NCBI RefSeq assembly: GCF_037975245.1
Contig: NC_092581.1
Coordinates: 2,402,501-2,466,500 of the forward strand
Origin: Apostichopus japonicus
Lineage: Eukaryota > Echinodermata > Holothuroidea > Aspidochirotida > Stichopodidae
Direction: 5' to 3'
Length of the DNA stretch: 64,000 bases
Below, piece after piece: positions 13,711 through 28,837 of this stretch. The notes under the pieces are model-generated. The model did not search any database and was not told the origin of the DNA. It was given only the letters and a program-made list of their open reading frames with translations. How positions within the stretch are numbered: the first letter of the stretch is position 1; the number at the start of each line of letters is the position of its first letter. The position numbers were made by a program, and so were the translations under genes.

Positions 13711-16700
13711 GGTACTTATATAATATCAGGTCCTACAATGCGAATGATAAGTTTCATTCTGTATAGATTATCGCTGTCAATTAGATGAATTTATATTGAA
13801 GAATTTTCATTGTTTGCTAGGTAGATGGATTTTGTTCGTATTAAGTTCTTGAGAGACAAATTGTAATTTAACTGTCTGTACCCCACAAGGTATCCTGGTA
13901 CTCATACCACATGACCAGAATACAGTATCAATAGGTGAATTTTCATATTCCAGTATAAAACCAAGGTCAAAGTTATTGTTGGCTTCTAATAGCAATGAAG
14001 GCATCTACTTTAGGCTGCCACTTAGATGCATTAAGGTGTATTTATATCACATTTAAGTTCTGTACCCCACAAGCTACACTGGTACTCATATAATATTAGG
14101 TCCTACAATGCGAATGATAAGTTTTATTCTGTATAGATTATCGCTGTCAATTAGATGAATTTATATTGAAGAGTTTTCATTGTTTGCTAGGTAGATGGAT
14201 TTAGTTCTAATTAAGTTCTTGAGAGACATATTGTAATTGTAATTTAACTGTCTGTACCCCACAAGGTATCCTGGCACTCATACCACATGACCAGAATACA
14301 GCATCAATAGGTGAATTTTCATTATCCTGTATATAAAGCACTGCCAAAAATATTGTTGGCTACTCATAGCAATGAAGGCATCTACTTAAGGCTGCCATTT
14401 AGATGCATTATTTTTAAGGTATATTTATATCACATTTAAGTTTTGTACCCCACAAGCTACACTGGTACTCATATAATATAAGGTCCTACAATGCGAATGA
14501 TCAGTTTTATTCTGTATAGATTATCGCTGTCAATTAGATGAATTTATATTGAAGAGTTTTCATTGTTTGCTAGGTAGATGGATTTTGTTCTTATTAAGTT
14601 CTTGAGAGACAAATTGTAATTTAACTGTCTGTACCCCACAAGGTATCCTGGCACTCATACCACATGACCAGAATACAGCATCAATAGGTGAATTTTCATT
14701 ATCCTGTATATAAAGCACTGCCAAAAATATTGTTGGCTACTCATAGCAATGAAGGCATCTACTTAAGGCTGCCATTTAGATGCATTATTTTTAAGGTATA
14801 TTTATATGACATTTAAGTTTTGTACCCCACAAGCTACACTGGTACTCATATAATATAAGGTCCTACAATGCGAATGATCAGTTTTATTCTGTATAGATTA
14901 TCGCTGTCAATTAGATGAATTTATATTGAAGAGTTTTCATTGTTTGCTAGGTAGATGGATTTTGTTCTTATTAAGTTCTTGAGAGACAAATTGTAATTTA
15001 ACTGTCTGTACCCCACAAGGTATCCTGGCACTCATACCACATGACCAGAGTACAGTACGACAAATTGTAATTTAACTGTCTGTACCCCACAAGGTATCCT
15101 GGCACTCATACCACATGACCAGAGTACAGTACAACAAATTGTAATTTAACTGTCTGTACCCCACAAGGTATCCTGGCACTCATACCACATGACCAGAATA
15201 CAGCATCAATAGGTGAATTTTCATTATCCTGTATATAAAGCACTGCCAAAAATATTGTTGGCTACTCATAGCAATGAAGGCATCTACTTAAGGCTGCAAT
15301 TTAGATGCATTATTTTTAAGGTATATTTATATGACATTTAAGTTTTGTACCCCACAAGCTACACTGGTACTCATATAATATCAGGTCCTACAATGCGAAT
15401 GATAAGTTTCTATCTGTATAGATTATCGCTGTCAATCAGATGAATTTATGTTGAAGAATTTTCATTGTTTGCTAGGTAGATGGATTTTGTTCGTATTAAG
15501 TTCTTGAGAGACAAATTGTAATTTAACTGTCTGTACCCCACAAGGTATCCTGGTACTCATACCACATGACCAGAATACAGTATCAATAGGTGAATTTTCA
15601 TATTCCAGTATAAAACCAAGGTCAAAGTTATTGTTGGCTTCTAATAGCAATGAAGGCATCTACTTTAGGCTGCCACTTAGATGCATTAAGGTGTATTTAT
15701 ATCACATTTAAGTTCTGTACCCCACAAGCTACACTGGTACTCATATAATATTAGGTCCTACAATGCGAATGATAAGTTTTATTCTGTATAGATTATCGCT
15801 GTCAATTAGATGAATTTATATTGAAGAGTTTCATTGTTTGCTAGGTAGATGGATTTTGTTCTTATTAAGTTCTTGAGAGACAAATTGTAATTTAACTGTC
15901 TGTACCCCACAAGGTATCCTGGCACTCATACCATATGACCAGAGTACAGTACGACAAATTGTAATTTAACTGTCTGTACCCCACAAGGTATCCTGGCACT
16001 CATACCACATTACCAGAGTACAGTACGACAAATTGTAATTTAACTGTCTGTACCCCACAAGGTATCCTGGCACTCATACCACATGACCAGAGTACAGTAC
16101 AACAAATTGTAATTTAACTGTCTGTACCCCACAAGGTATCCTGGCACTCATACCACATGACCAGAATACAGCATCAATAGGTGAATTTTCATTATCCTGT
16201 ATATAAAGCACTGCCAAAAATATTGTTGGCTACTCATAGCAATGAAGGCATCTACTTAAGGCTGCCATTTAGATGCATTATTTTTAAGGTATATTTATAT
16301 GACATTTAAGTTTTGTACCCCACAAGCTACACTGGTACTCATATAATATAAGGTCCTACAATGCGAATGATCAGTTTTATTCTGTATAGATTATAGCTGT
16401 CAATTAGATGAATTTATATTGAAGAGTTTTCATTGTTTGCTAGGTAGATGGATTTTGTTCTTATTAAGTTCTTGAGAGACAAATTGTAATTTAACTGTCT
16501 GTACCCCACAAGGTATCCTGGCACTCATACCACATTACCAGAGTACAGTACGACAAATTGTAATTTAACTGTCTGTACCCCACAAGGTATCCTGGCACTC
16601 ATACCACATGACCAGAGTACAGTACAACAAATTGTAATTTAACTGTCTGTACCCCACAAGGTATCCTGGCACTCATACCACATGACCAGAATACAGCATC

Positions 16701-16858
16701 AATAGGTGAATTTTCATTATCCTGTATATAAAGCACTGCCAAAAATATTGTTGGCTACTCATAGCAATGAAGGCATCTACTTAAGGCTGCCATTTAGATG
16801 CATTATTTTTAAGGTATATTTATATGACATTTAAGTTTTGTACCCCACAAGCTACACT
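13711..16858. repeat. 3,148-bp rearranged higher-order repeat
   Basis: Lies between two marker positions but is 520 bp longer than the canonical unit. It includes two L1 units in a row (about 14287 and 14664). Near 15,830 an L2 unit switches to the L1-type end (GAAGAGTTTCATTG, then GATTTTGTTCTTATT) and leads straight into an S triplet. This fits unequal exchange between non-equivalent units. Confidence 0.75.
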
Positions 16859-19486
16859 GGTACTTATATAATATCAGGTCCTACAATGCGAATGATAAGT
16901 TTCATTCTGTATAGATTATCGCTGTCAATTAGATGAATTTATATTGAAGAATTTTCATTGTTTGCTAGGTAGATGGATTTTGTTCGTATTAAGTTCTTGA
17001 GAGACAAATTGTAATTTAACTGTCTGTACCCCACAAGGTATCCTGGTACTCATACCACATGACCAGAATACAGTATCAATAGGTGAATTTTCATATTACA
17101 GTATAAAACCAAGGTCAAAGTTATTGTTGGCTTCTAATAGCAATGAAGGCATCTACTTTAGGCTGCCACTTAGATGCATTAAGGTGTATTTATATCACAT
17201 TTAAGTTCTGTACCCCACAAGCTACACTGGTACTCATATAATATTAGGTCCTACAATGCGAATGATAAGTTTTATTCTGTATAGATTATCGCTGTCAATA
17301 AGATGAATTTATATTGAAGAGTTTTCATTGTTTGCTAGGTAGATGGATTTAGTTCTAATTAAGTTCTTGAGACATATTGTAATTGTAATTTAACTGTCTG
17401 TACCCCACAAGGTATCCTGGCACTCATACCACATGACCAGAATACAGCATCAATAGGTGAATTTTCATTATCCTGTATATAAAGCACTGCCAAAAATATT
17501 GTTGGCTACTCATAGCAATGAAGGCATCTACTTAAGGCTGCCATTTAGATGCATTATTTTTAAGGTATATTTATATGACATTTAAGTTTTGTACCCCACA
17601 AGCTACACTGGTACTCATATAATATAAGGTCCTACAATGCGAATGATCAGTTTTATTCTGTATAGATTATCGCTGTCAATTAGATGAATTTATATTGAAG
17701 AGTTTTCATTGTTTGCTAGGTAGATGGATTTTGTTCTTATTAAGTTCTTGAGAGACAAATTGTAATTTAACTGTCTGTACCCCACAAGGTATCCTGGCAC
17801 TCATACCACATGACCAGAGTACAGTACGACAAATTGTAATTTAACTGTCTGTACCCCACAAGGTATCCTGGCACTCATACCACATGACCAGAGTACAGTA
17901 CAACAAATTGTAATTTAACTGTCTGTACCCCACAAGGTATCCTGGCACTCATACCACATGACCAGAATACAGCATCAATAGGTGAATTTTCATTATCCTG
18001 TATATAAAGCACTGCCAAAAATATTGTTGGCTACTCATAGCAATGAAGGCATCTACTTAAGGCTGCAATTTAGATGCATTATTTTTAAGGTATATTTATA
18101 TGACATTTAAGTTTTGTACCCCACAAGCTACACTGGTACTCATATAATATCAGGTCCTACAATGCGAATGATAAGTTTCTATCTGTGTAGATTATCGCTG
18201 TCAATCAGATGAATTTATGTTGAAGAATTTTCATTGTTTGCTAGGTAGATGGATTTTGTTCGTATTAAGTTCTTGAGAGACAAATTGTAATTTAACTGTC
18301 TGTACCCCACAAGGTATCCTGGTACTCATACCACATGACCAGAATACAGTATCAATAGGTGAATTTTCATATTACAGTATAAAACCAAGGTCAAAGTTAT
18401 TGTTGGCTTCTAATAGCAATGAAGGCATCTACTTTAGGCTGCCACTTAGATGCATTAAGGTGTATTTATATCACATTTAAGTTCTGTACCCCACAAGCTA
18501 CACTGGTACTCATATAATATTAGGTCCTACAATGCGAATGATAAGTTTTATTCTGTATAGATTATCGCTGTCAATTAGATGAATTTATATTGAAGAGTTT
18601 TCATTGTTTGCTAGGTAGATGGATTTAGTTCTAATTAAGTTCTTGAGAGACATATTGTAATTGTAATTTAACTGTCTGTACCCCACAAGGTATCCTGGCA
18701 CTCATACCACATGACCAGAATACAGCATCAATAGGTGAATTTTCATTATCCTGTATATGAAGCACTGCCAAAAATATTGTTGGCTACTCATAGCAATGAA
18801 GGCATCTACTTAAGGCTGCCATTTAGATGCATTATTTTTAAGGTATATTTATATGACATTTAAGTTTTGTACCCCACAAGCTACACTGGTACTCATATAA
18901 TATAAGGTCCTACAATGCGAATGATCAGTTTTATTCTGTATAGATTATCGCTGTCAATTAGATGAATTTATATTGAAGAGTTTTCATTGTTTGCTAGGTA
19001 GATGGATTTTGTTCTTATTAAGTTCTTGAGAGACAAATTGTAATTTAACTGTCTGTACCCCACAAGGTATCCTGGCACTCATACCATATGACCAGAGTAC
19101 AGTACGACAAATTGTAATTTAACTGTCTGTACCCCACAAGGTATCCTGGCACTCATACCACATTACCAGAGTACAGTACGACAAATTGTAATTTAACTGT
19201 CTGTACCCCACAAGGTATCCTGGCACTCATACCACATGACCAGAGTACAGTACAACAAATTGTAATTTAACTGTCTGTACCCCACAAGGTATCCTGGCAC
19301 TCATACCACATGACCAGAATACAGCATCAATAGGTGAATTTTCATTATCCTGTATATAAAGCACTGCCAAAAATATTGTTGGCTACTCATAGCAATGAAG
19401 GCATCTACTTAAGGCTGCCATTTAGATGCATTATTTTTAAGGTATATTTATATGACATTTAAGTTTTGTACCCCACAAGCTACACT
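16859..19486. repeat. 2,628-bp higher-order repeat, copy 2
   Basis: Marker GGTACTTATATAAT at 16859 and 19487, 2,628 bp apart. The S triplet near 19.09-19.31 kb shows the ordered variants CATATGACCAG, CATTACCAG and CATGACCAG. Confidence 0.85.
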
Positions 19487-22400
19487 GGTACTTATATAAT
19501 ATCAGGTCCTACAATGCGAATGATAAGTTTCATTCTGTATAGATTATCGCTGTCAATTAGATGAATTTATATTGAAGAATTTTCATTGTTTGCTAGGTAG
19601 ATGGATTTTGTTCGTATTAAGTTCTTGAGAGACAAATTGTAATTTAACTGTCTGTACCCCACAAGGTATCCTGGTACTCATACCACATGACCAGAATACA
19701 GTATCAATAGGTGAATTTTCATATTCCAGTATAAAACCAAGGTCAAAGTTATTGTTGGCTTCTAATAGCAATGAAGGCATCTACTTTAGGCTGCCACTTA
19801 GATGCATTAAGGTGTATTTATATGACATTTAAGTTCTGTACCCCACAAGCTACACTGGTACTCATATAATATTAGGTCCTACAATGCGAATGATAAGTTT
19901 TATTCTGTATAGATTATCGCTGTCAATTAGATGAATTTATATTGAAGAGTTTTCATTGTTTGCTAGGTAGATGGATTTAGTTCTAATTAAGTTCTTGAGA
20001 CATATTGTAATTGTAATTTAACTGTCTGTACCCCACAAGGTATCCTGGCACTCATACCACATGACCAGAATACAGCATCAATAGGTGAATTTTCATTATC
20101 CTGTATATAAAGCACTGCCAAAAATATTGTTGGCTACTCATAGCAATGAAGGCATCTACTTAAGGCTGCCATTTAGATGCATTATTTTTAAGGTATATTT
20201 ATATCACATTTAAGTTTTGTACCCCACAAGCTACACTGGTACTCATATAATATAAGGTCCTACAATGCGAATGATCAGTTTTATTCTGTATAGATTATCG
20301 CTGTCAATTAGATGAATTTATATTGAAGAGTTTTCATTGTTTGCTAGGTAGATGGATTTTGTTCTTATTAAGTTCTTGAGAGACAAATTGTAATTTAACT
20401 GTCTGTACCCCACAAGGTATCCTGGCACTCATACCACATGACCAGAATACAGCATCAATAGGTGAATTTTCATTATCCTGTATATAAAGCACTGCCAAAA
20501 ATATTGTTGGCTACTCATAGCAATGAAGGCATCTACTTAAGGCTGCCATTTAGATGCATTATTTTTAAGGTATATTTATATGACATTTAAGTTTTGTACC
20601 CCACAAGCTACACTGGTACTCATATAATATAAGGTCCTACAATGCGAATGATCAGTTTTATTCTGTATAGATTATCGCTGTCAATTAGATGAATTTATAT
20701 TGAAGAGTTTTCATTGTTTGCTAGGTAGATGGATTTTGTTCTTATTAAGTTCTTGAGAGACAAATTGTAATTTAACTGTCTGTACCCCACAAGGTATCCT
20801 GGCACTCATACCACATGACCAGAATACAGCATCAATAGGTGAATTTTCATTATCCTGTATATAAAGCACTGCCAAAAATATTGTTGGCTACTCATAGCAA
20901 TGAAGGCATCTACTTAAGGCTGCCATTTAGATGCATTATTTTTAAGGTATATTTATATGACATTTAAGTTTTGTACCCCACAAGCTACACTGGTACTCAT
21001 ATAATATAAGGTCCTACAATGCGAATGATCAGTTTTATTCTGTATAGATTATCGCTGTCAATTAGATGAATTTATATTGAAGAGTTTTCATTGTTTGCTA
21101 GGTAGATGGATTTTGTTCTTATTAAGTTCTTGAGAGACAAATTGTAATTTAACTGTCTGTACCCCACAAGGTATCCTGGCACTCATACCACATGACCAGA
21201 GTACAGTACGACAAATTGTAATTTAACTGTCTGTACCCCACAAGGTATCCTGGCACTCATACCACATGACCAGAGTACAGTACAACAAATTGTAATTTAA
21301 CTGTCTGTACCCCACAAGGTATCCTGGCACTCATACCACATGACCAGAATACAGCATCAATAGGTGAATTTTCATTATCCTGTATATAAAGCACTGCCAA
21401 AAATATTGTTGGCTACTCATAGCAATGAAGGCATCTACTTAAGGCTGCAATTTAGATGCATTATTTTTAAGGTATATTTATATGACATTTAAGTTTTGTA
21501 CCCCACAAGCTACACTGGTACTCATATAATATCAGGTCCTACAATGCGAATGATAAGTTTCTATCTGTATAGATTATCGCTGTCAATCAGATGAATTTAT
21601 GTTGAAGAATTTTCATTGTTTGCTAGGTAGATGGATTTTGTTCGTATTAAGTTCTTGAGAGACAAATTGTAATTTAACTGTCTGTACCCCACAAGGTATC
21701 CTGGTACTCATACCACATGACCAGAATACAGTATCAATAGGTGAATTTTCATATTACAGTATAAAACCAAGGTCAAAGTTATTGTTGGCTTCTAATAGCA
21801 ATGAAGGCATCTACTTTAGGCTGCCACTTAGATGCATTAAGGTGTATTTATATCACATTTAAGTTCTGTACCCCACAAGCTACACTGGTACTCATATAAT
21901 ATTAGGTCCTACAATGCGAATGATAAGTTTTATTCTGTATAGATTATCGCTGTCAATTAGATGAATTTATATTGAAGAGTTTCATTGTTTGCTAGGTAGA
22001 TGGATTTTGTTCTTATTAAGTTCTTGAGAGACAAATTGTAATTTAACTGTCTGTACCCCACAAGGTATCCTGGCACTCATACCATATGACCAGAGTACAG
22101 TACGACAAATTGTAATTTAACTGTCTGTACCCCACAAGGTATCCTGGCACTCATACCACATTACCAGAGTACAGTACGACAAATTGTAATTTAACTGTCT
22201 GTACCCCACAAGGTATCCTGGCACTCATACCACATGACCAGAGTACAGTACAACAAATTGTAATTTAACTGTCTGTACCCCACAAGGTATCCTGGCACTC
22301 ATACCACATGACCAGAATACAGCATCAATAGGTGAATTTTCATTATCCTGTATATAAAGCACTGCCAAAAATATTGTTGGCTACTCATAGCAATGAAGGC

Positions 22401-23009
22401 ATCTACTTAAGGCTGCCATTTAGATGCATTATTTTTAAGGTATATTTATATGACATTTAAGTTTTGTACCCCACAAGCTACACTGGTACTCATATAATAT
22501 AAGGTCCTACAATGCGAATGATCAGTTTTATTCTGTATAGATTATAGCTGTCAATTAGATGAATTTATATTGAAGAGTTTTCATTGTTTGCTAGGTAGAT
22601 GGATTTTGTTCTTATTAAGTTCTTGAGAGACAAATTGTAATTTAACTGTCTGTACCCCACAAGGTATCCTGGCACTCATACCACATTACCAGAGTACAGT
22701 ACGACAAATTGTAATTTAACTGTCTGTACCCCACAAGGTATCCTGGCACTCATACCACATGACCAGAGTACAGTACAACAAATTGTAATTTAACTGTCTG
22801 TACCCCACAAGGTATCCTGGCACTCATACCACATGACCAGAATACAGCATCAATAGGTGAATTTTCATTATCCTGTATATAAAGCACTGCCAAAAATATT
22901 GTTGGCTACTCATAGCAATGAAGGCATCTACTTAAGGCTGCCATTTAGATGCATTATTTTTAAGGTATATTTATATGACATTTAAGTTTTGTACCCCACA
23001 AGCTACACT
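19487..23009. repeat. 3,523-bp rearranged higher-order repeat
   Basis: Between marker positions 19487 and 23010; 895 bp longer than the canonical unit. It contains several consecutive L1 units around 20.06-21.18 kb before S clusters resume. Another L2-to-L1 switch with GAAGAGTTTCATTG occurs near 21,975, matching the one near 15,830. Confidence 0.75.
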
Positions 23010-25637
23010 GGTACTTATATAATATCAGGTCCTACAATGCGAATGATAAGTTTCATTCTGTATAGATTATCGCTGTCAATTAGATGAATTTATATTGAAG
23101 AATTTTCATTGTTTGCTAGGTAGATGGATTTTGTTCGTATTAAGTTCTTGAGAGACAAATTGTAATTTAACTGTCTGTACCCCACAAGGTATCCTGGTAC
23201 TCATACCACATGACCAGAATACAGTATCAATAGGTGAATTTTCATATTCCAGTATAAAACCAAGGTCAAAGTTATTGTTGGCTTCTAATAGCAATGAAGG
23301 CATCTACTTTAGGCTGCCACTTAGATGCATTAAGGTGTATTTATATCACATTTAAGTTCTGTACCCCACAAGCTACACTGGTACTCATATAATATTAGGT
23401 CCTACAATGCGAATGATAAGTTTTATTCTGTATAGATTATCGCTGTCAATAAGATGAATTTATATTGAAGAGTTTTCATTGTTTGCTAGGTAGATGGATT
23501 TAGTTCTAATTAAGTTCTTGAGACATATTGTAATTGTAATTTAACTGTCTGTACCCCACAAGGTATCCTGGCACTCATACCACATGACCAGAATACAGCA
23601 TCAATAGGTGAATTTTCATTATCCTGTATATAAAGCACTGCCAAAAATATTGTTGGCTACTCATAGCAATGAAGGCATCTACTTAAGGCTGCCATTTAGA
23701 TGCATTATTTTTAAGGTATATTTATATGACATTTAAGTTTTGTACCCCACAAGCTACACTGGTACTCATATAATATAAGGTCCTACAATGCGAATGATCA
23801 GTTTTATTCTGTATAGATTATCGCTGTCAATTAGATGAATTTATATTGAAGAGTTTTCATTGTTTGCTAGGTAGATGGATTTTGTTCTTATTAAGTTCTT
23901 GAGAGACAAATTGTAATTTAACTGTCTGTACCCCACAAGGTATCCTGGCACTCATACCACATGACCAGAGTACAGTACGACAAATTGTAATTGAACTGTC
24001 TGTACCCCACAAGGTATCCTGGCACTCATACCACATGACCAGAGTACAGTACAACAAATTGTAATTTAACTGTCTGTACCCCACAAGGTATCCTGGCACT
24101 CATACCACATGACCAGAATACAGCATCAATAGGTGAATTTTCATTATCCTGTATATAAAGCACTGCCAAAAATATTGTTGGCTACTCATAGCAATGAAGG
24201 CATCTACTTAAGGCTGCAATTTAGATGCATTATTTTTAAGGTATATTTATATGACATTTAAGTTTTGTACCCCACAAGCTACACTGGTACTCATATAATA
24301 TCAGGTCCTACAATGCGAATGATAAGTTTCTATCTGTGTAGATTATCGCTGTCAATCAGATGAATTTATGTTGAAGAATTTTCATTGTTTGCTAGGTAGA
24401 TGGATTTTGTTCGTATTAAGTTCTTGAGAGACAAATTGTAATTTAACTGTCTGTACCCCACAAGGTATCCTGGTACTCATACCACATGACCAGAATACAG
24501 TATCAATAGGTGAATTTTCATATTACAGTATAAAACCAAGGTCAAAGTTATTGTTGGCTTCTAATAGCAATGAAGGCATCTACTTTAGGCTGCCACTTAG
24601 ATGCATTAAGGTGTATTTATATCACATTTAAGTTCTGTACCCCACAAGCTACACTGGTACTCATATAATATTAGGTCCTACAATGCGAATGATAAGTTTT
24701 ATTCTGTATAGATTATCGCTGTCAATTAGATGAATTTATATTGAAGAGTTTTCATTGTTTGCTAGGTAGATGGATTTAGTTCTAATTAAGTTCTTGAGAG
24801 ACATATTGTAATTGTAATTTAACTGTCTGTACCCCACAAGGTATCCTGGCACTCATACCACATGACCAGAATACAGCATCAATAGGTGAATTTTCATTAT
24901 CCTGTATATGAAGCACTGCCAAAAATATTGTTGGCTACTCATAGCAATGAAGGCATCTACTTAAGGCTGCCATTTAGATGCATTATTTTTAAGGTATATT
25001 TATATGACATTTAAGTTTTGTACCCCACAAGCTACACTGGTACTCATATAATATAAGGTCCTACAATGCGAATGATCAGTTTTATTCTGTATAGATTATC
25101 GCTGTCAATTAGATGAATTTATATTGAAGAGTTTTCATTGTTTGCTAGGTAGATGGATTTTGTTCTTATTAAGTTCTTGAGAGACAAATTGTAATTTAAC
25201 TGTCTGTACCCCACAAGGTATCCTGGCACTCATACCATATGACCAGAGTACAGTACGACAAATTGTAATTTAACTGTCTGTACCCCACAAGGTATCCTGG
25301 CACTCATACCACATTACCAGAGTACAGTACGACAAATTGTAATTTAACTGTCTGTACCCCACAAGGTATCCTGGCACTCATACCACATGACCAGAGTACA
25401 GTACAACAAATTGTAATTTAACTGTCTGTACCCCACAAGGTATCCTGGCACTCATACCACATGACCAGAATACAGCATCAATAGGTGAATTTTCATTATC
25501 CTGTATATAAAGCACTGCCAAAAATATTGTTGGCTACTCATAGCAATGAAGGCATCTACTTAAGGCTGCCATTTAGATGCATTATTTTTAAGGTATATTT
25601 ATATGACATTTAAGTTTTGTACCCCACAAGCTACACT
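23010..25637. repeat. 2,628-bp higher-order repeat, copy 3 (unit order read)
   Basis: Unit starts at about 23210 (L2), 23586 (L1), 23961 and 24035 (S,S), 24108 (L1), 24486 (L2), 24863 (L1), 25240, 25314 and 25388 (S,S,S) and 25462 (L1), then L2 again at 25838. This gives six long and five short units in 2,628 bp. S units keep positional identity: in the triplet the first reads CATATGACCAG, the second CATTACCAG, and the third ends in TACAAC. Confidence 0.88.
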
Positions 25638-28265
25638 GGTACTTATATAATATCAGGTCCTACAATGCGAATGATAAGTTTCATTCTGTATAGATTATCG
25701 CTGTCAATTAGATGAATTTATATTGAAGAATTTTCATTGTTTGCTAGGTAGATGGATTTTGTTCGTATTAAGTTCTTGAGAGACAAATTGTAATTTAACT
25801 GTCTGTACCCCACAAGGTATCCTGGTACTCATACCACATGACCAGAATACAGTATCAATAGGTGAATTTTCATATTCCAGTATAAAACCAAGGTCAAAGT
25901 TATTGTTGGCTTCTAATAGCAATGAAGGCATCTACTTTAGGCTGCCACTTAGATGCATTAAGGTGTATTTATATCACATTTAAGTTCTGTACCCCACAAG
26001 CTACACTGGTACTCATATAATATTAGGTCCTACAATGCGAATGATAAGTTTTATTCTGTATAGATTATCGCTGTCAATAAGATGAATTTATATTGAAGAG
26101 TTTTCATTGTTTGCTAGGTAGATGGATTTAGTTCTAATTAAGTTCTTGAGACATATTGTAATTGTAATTTAACTGTCTGTACCCCACAAGGTATCCTGGC
26201 ACTCATACCACATGACCAGAATACAGCATCAATAGGTGAATTTTCATTATCCTGTATATAAAGCACTGCCAAAAATATTGTTGGCTACTCATAGCAATGA
26301 AGGCATCTACTTAAGGCTGCCATTTAGATGCATTATTTTTAAGGTATATTTATATGACATTTAAGTTTTGTACCCCACAAGCTACACTGGTACTCATATA
26401 ATATAAGGTCCTACAATGCGAATGATCAGTTTTATTCTGTATAGATTATCGCTGTCAATTAGATGAATTTATATTGAAGAGTTTTCATTGTTTGCTAGGT
26501 AGATGGATTTTGTTCTTATTAAGTTCTTGAGAGACAAATTGTAATTTAACTGTCTGTACCCCACAAGGTATCCTGGCACTCATACCACATGACCAGAGTA
26601 CAGTACGACAAATTGTAATTTAACTGTCTGTACCCCACAAGGTATCCTGGCACTCATACCACATGACCAGAGTACAGTACAACAAATTGTAATTTAACTG
26701 TCTGTACCCCACAAGGTATCCTGGCACTCATACCACATGACCAGAATACAGCATCAATAGGTGAATTTTCATTATCCTGTATATAAAGCACTGCCAAAAA
26801 TATTGTTGGCTACTCATAGCAATGAAGGCATCTACTTAAGGCTGCAATTTAGATGCATTATTTTTAAGGTATATTTATATGACATTTAAGTTTTGTACCC
26901 CACAAGCTACACTGGTACTCATATAATATCAGGTCCTACAATGCGAATGATAAGTTTCTATCTGTGTAGATTATCGCTGTCAATCAGATGAATTTATGTT
27001 GAAGAATTTTCATTGTTTGCTAGGTAGATGGATTTTGTTCGTATTAAGTTCTTGAGAGACAAATTGTAATTTAACTGTCTGTACCCCACAAGGTATCCTG
27101 GTACTCATACCACATGACCAGAATACAGTATCAATAGGTGAATTTTCATATTACAGTATAAAACCAAGGTCAAAGTTATTGTTGGCTTCTAATAGCAATG
27201 AAGGCATCTACTTTAGGCTGCCACTTAGATGCATTAAGGTGTATTTATATCACATTTAAGTTCTGTACCCCACAAGCTACACTGGTACTCATATAATATT
27301 AGGTCCTACAATGCGAATGATAAGTTTTATTCTGTATAGATTATCGCTGTCAATTAGATGAATTTATATTGAAGAGTTTTCATTGTTTGCTAGGTAGATG
27401 GATTTAGTTCTAATTAAGTTCTTGAGAGACATATTGTAATTGTAATTTAACTGTCTGTACCCCACAAGGTATCCTGGCACTCATACCACATGACCAGAAT
27501 ACAGCATCAATAGGTGAATTTTCATTATCCTGTATATGAAGCACTGCCAAAAATATTGTTGGCTACTCATAGCAATGAAGGCATCTACTTAAGGCTGCCA
27601 TTTAGATGCATTATTTTTAAGGTATATTTATATGACATTTAAGTTTTGTACCCCACAAGCTACACTGGTACTCATATAATATAAGGTCCTACAATGCGAA
27701 TGATCAGTTTTATTCTGTATAGATTATCGCTGTCAATTAGATGAATTTATATTGAAGAGTTTTCATTGTTTGCTAGGTAGATGGATTTTGTTCTTATTAA
27801 GTTCTTGAGAGACAAATTGTAATTTAACTGTCTGTACCCCACAAGGTATCCTGGCACTCATACCATATGACCAGAGTACAGTACGACAAATTGTAATTTA
27901 ACTGTCTGTACCCCACAAGGTATCCTGGCACTCATACCACATTACCAGAGTACAGTACGACAAATTGTAATTTAACTGTCTGTACCCCACAAGGTATCCT
28001 GGCACTCATACCACATGACCAGAGTACAGTACAACAAATTGTAATTTAACTGTCTGTACCCCACAAGGTATCCTGGCACTCATACCACATGACCAGAATA
28101 CAGCATCAATAGGTGAATTTTCATTATCCTGTATATAAAGCACTGCCAAAAATATTGTTGGCTACTCATAGCAATGAAGGCATCTACTTAAGGCTGCCAT
28201 TTAGATGCATTATTTTTAAGGTATATTTATATGACATTTAAGTTTTGTACCCCACAAGCTACACT
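25638..28265. repeat. 2,628-bp higher-order repeat, copy 4
   Basis: Direct tandem neighbour of the previous copy: marker GGTACTTATATAAT at 25638 and 28266. Both copies share the private change TCAATAAGATGAAT in one L2 unit (near 23,449 and 26,077, again 2,628 bp apart). Confidence 0.88.
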
Positions 28266-28837
28266 GGTACTTATATAATATCAGGTCCTACAATGCGAAT
28301 GATAAGTTTCATTCTGTATAGATTATCGCTGTCAATTAGATGAATTTATATTGAAGAATTTTCATTGTTTGCTAGGTAGATGGATTTTGTTCGTATTAAG
28401 TTCTTGAGAGACAAATTGTAATTTAACTGTCTGTACCCCACAAGGTATCCTGGTACTCATACCACATGACCAGAATACAGTATCAATAGGTGAATTTTCA
28501 TATTCCAGTATAAAACCAAGGTCAAAGTTATTGTTGGCTTCTAATAGCAATGAAGGCATCTACTTTAGGCTGCCACTTAGATGCATTAAGGTGTATTTAT
28601 ATGACATTTAAGTTTTGTACCCCACAAGCTACACTGGTACTTATATAATATCAGGTCCTACAATGCGAATGATAAGTTTCATTCTGTATAGATTATCGCT
28701 GTCAATTAGATGAATTTATATTGAAGAATTTTCATTGTTTGCTAGGTAGATGGATTTTGTTCGTATTAAGTTCTTGAGAGACAAATTGTAATTTAACTGT
28801 CTGTACCCTACAAGGTATCCTGGCACTCATACCACAT
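28266..28837. repeat. Recombinant L2/L1 unit ending the 2,628-bp domain
   Basis: The long unit starting at about 28466 is L2 up to AAGGTGTATTTATATG (about 28,600), then continues as L1 (TATGACATTTAAGTTTTG, the marker GGTACTTATATAAT at 28636, TTCGTATTAAG). The marker therefore repeats after only 370 bp (28266 and 28636). This chimera is the right-hand limit of the regular 2,628-bp order. Confidence 0.8.
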
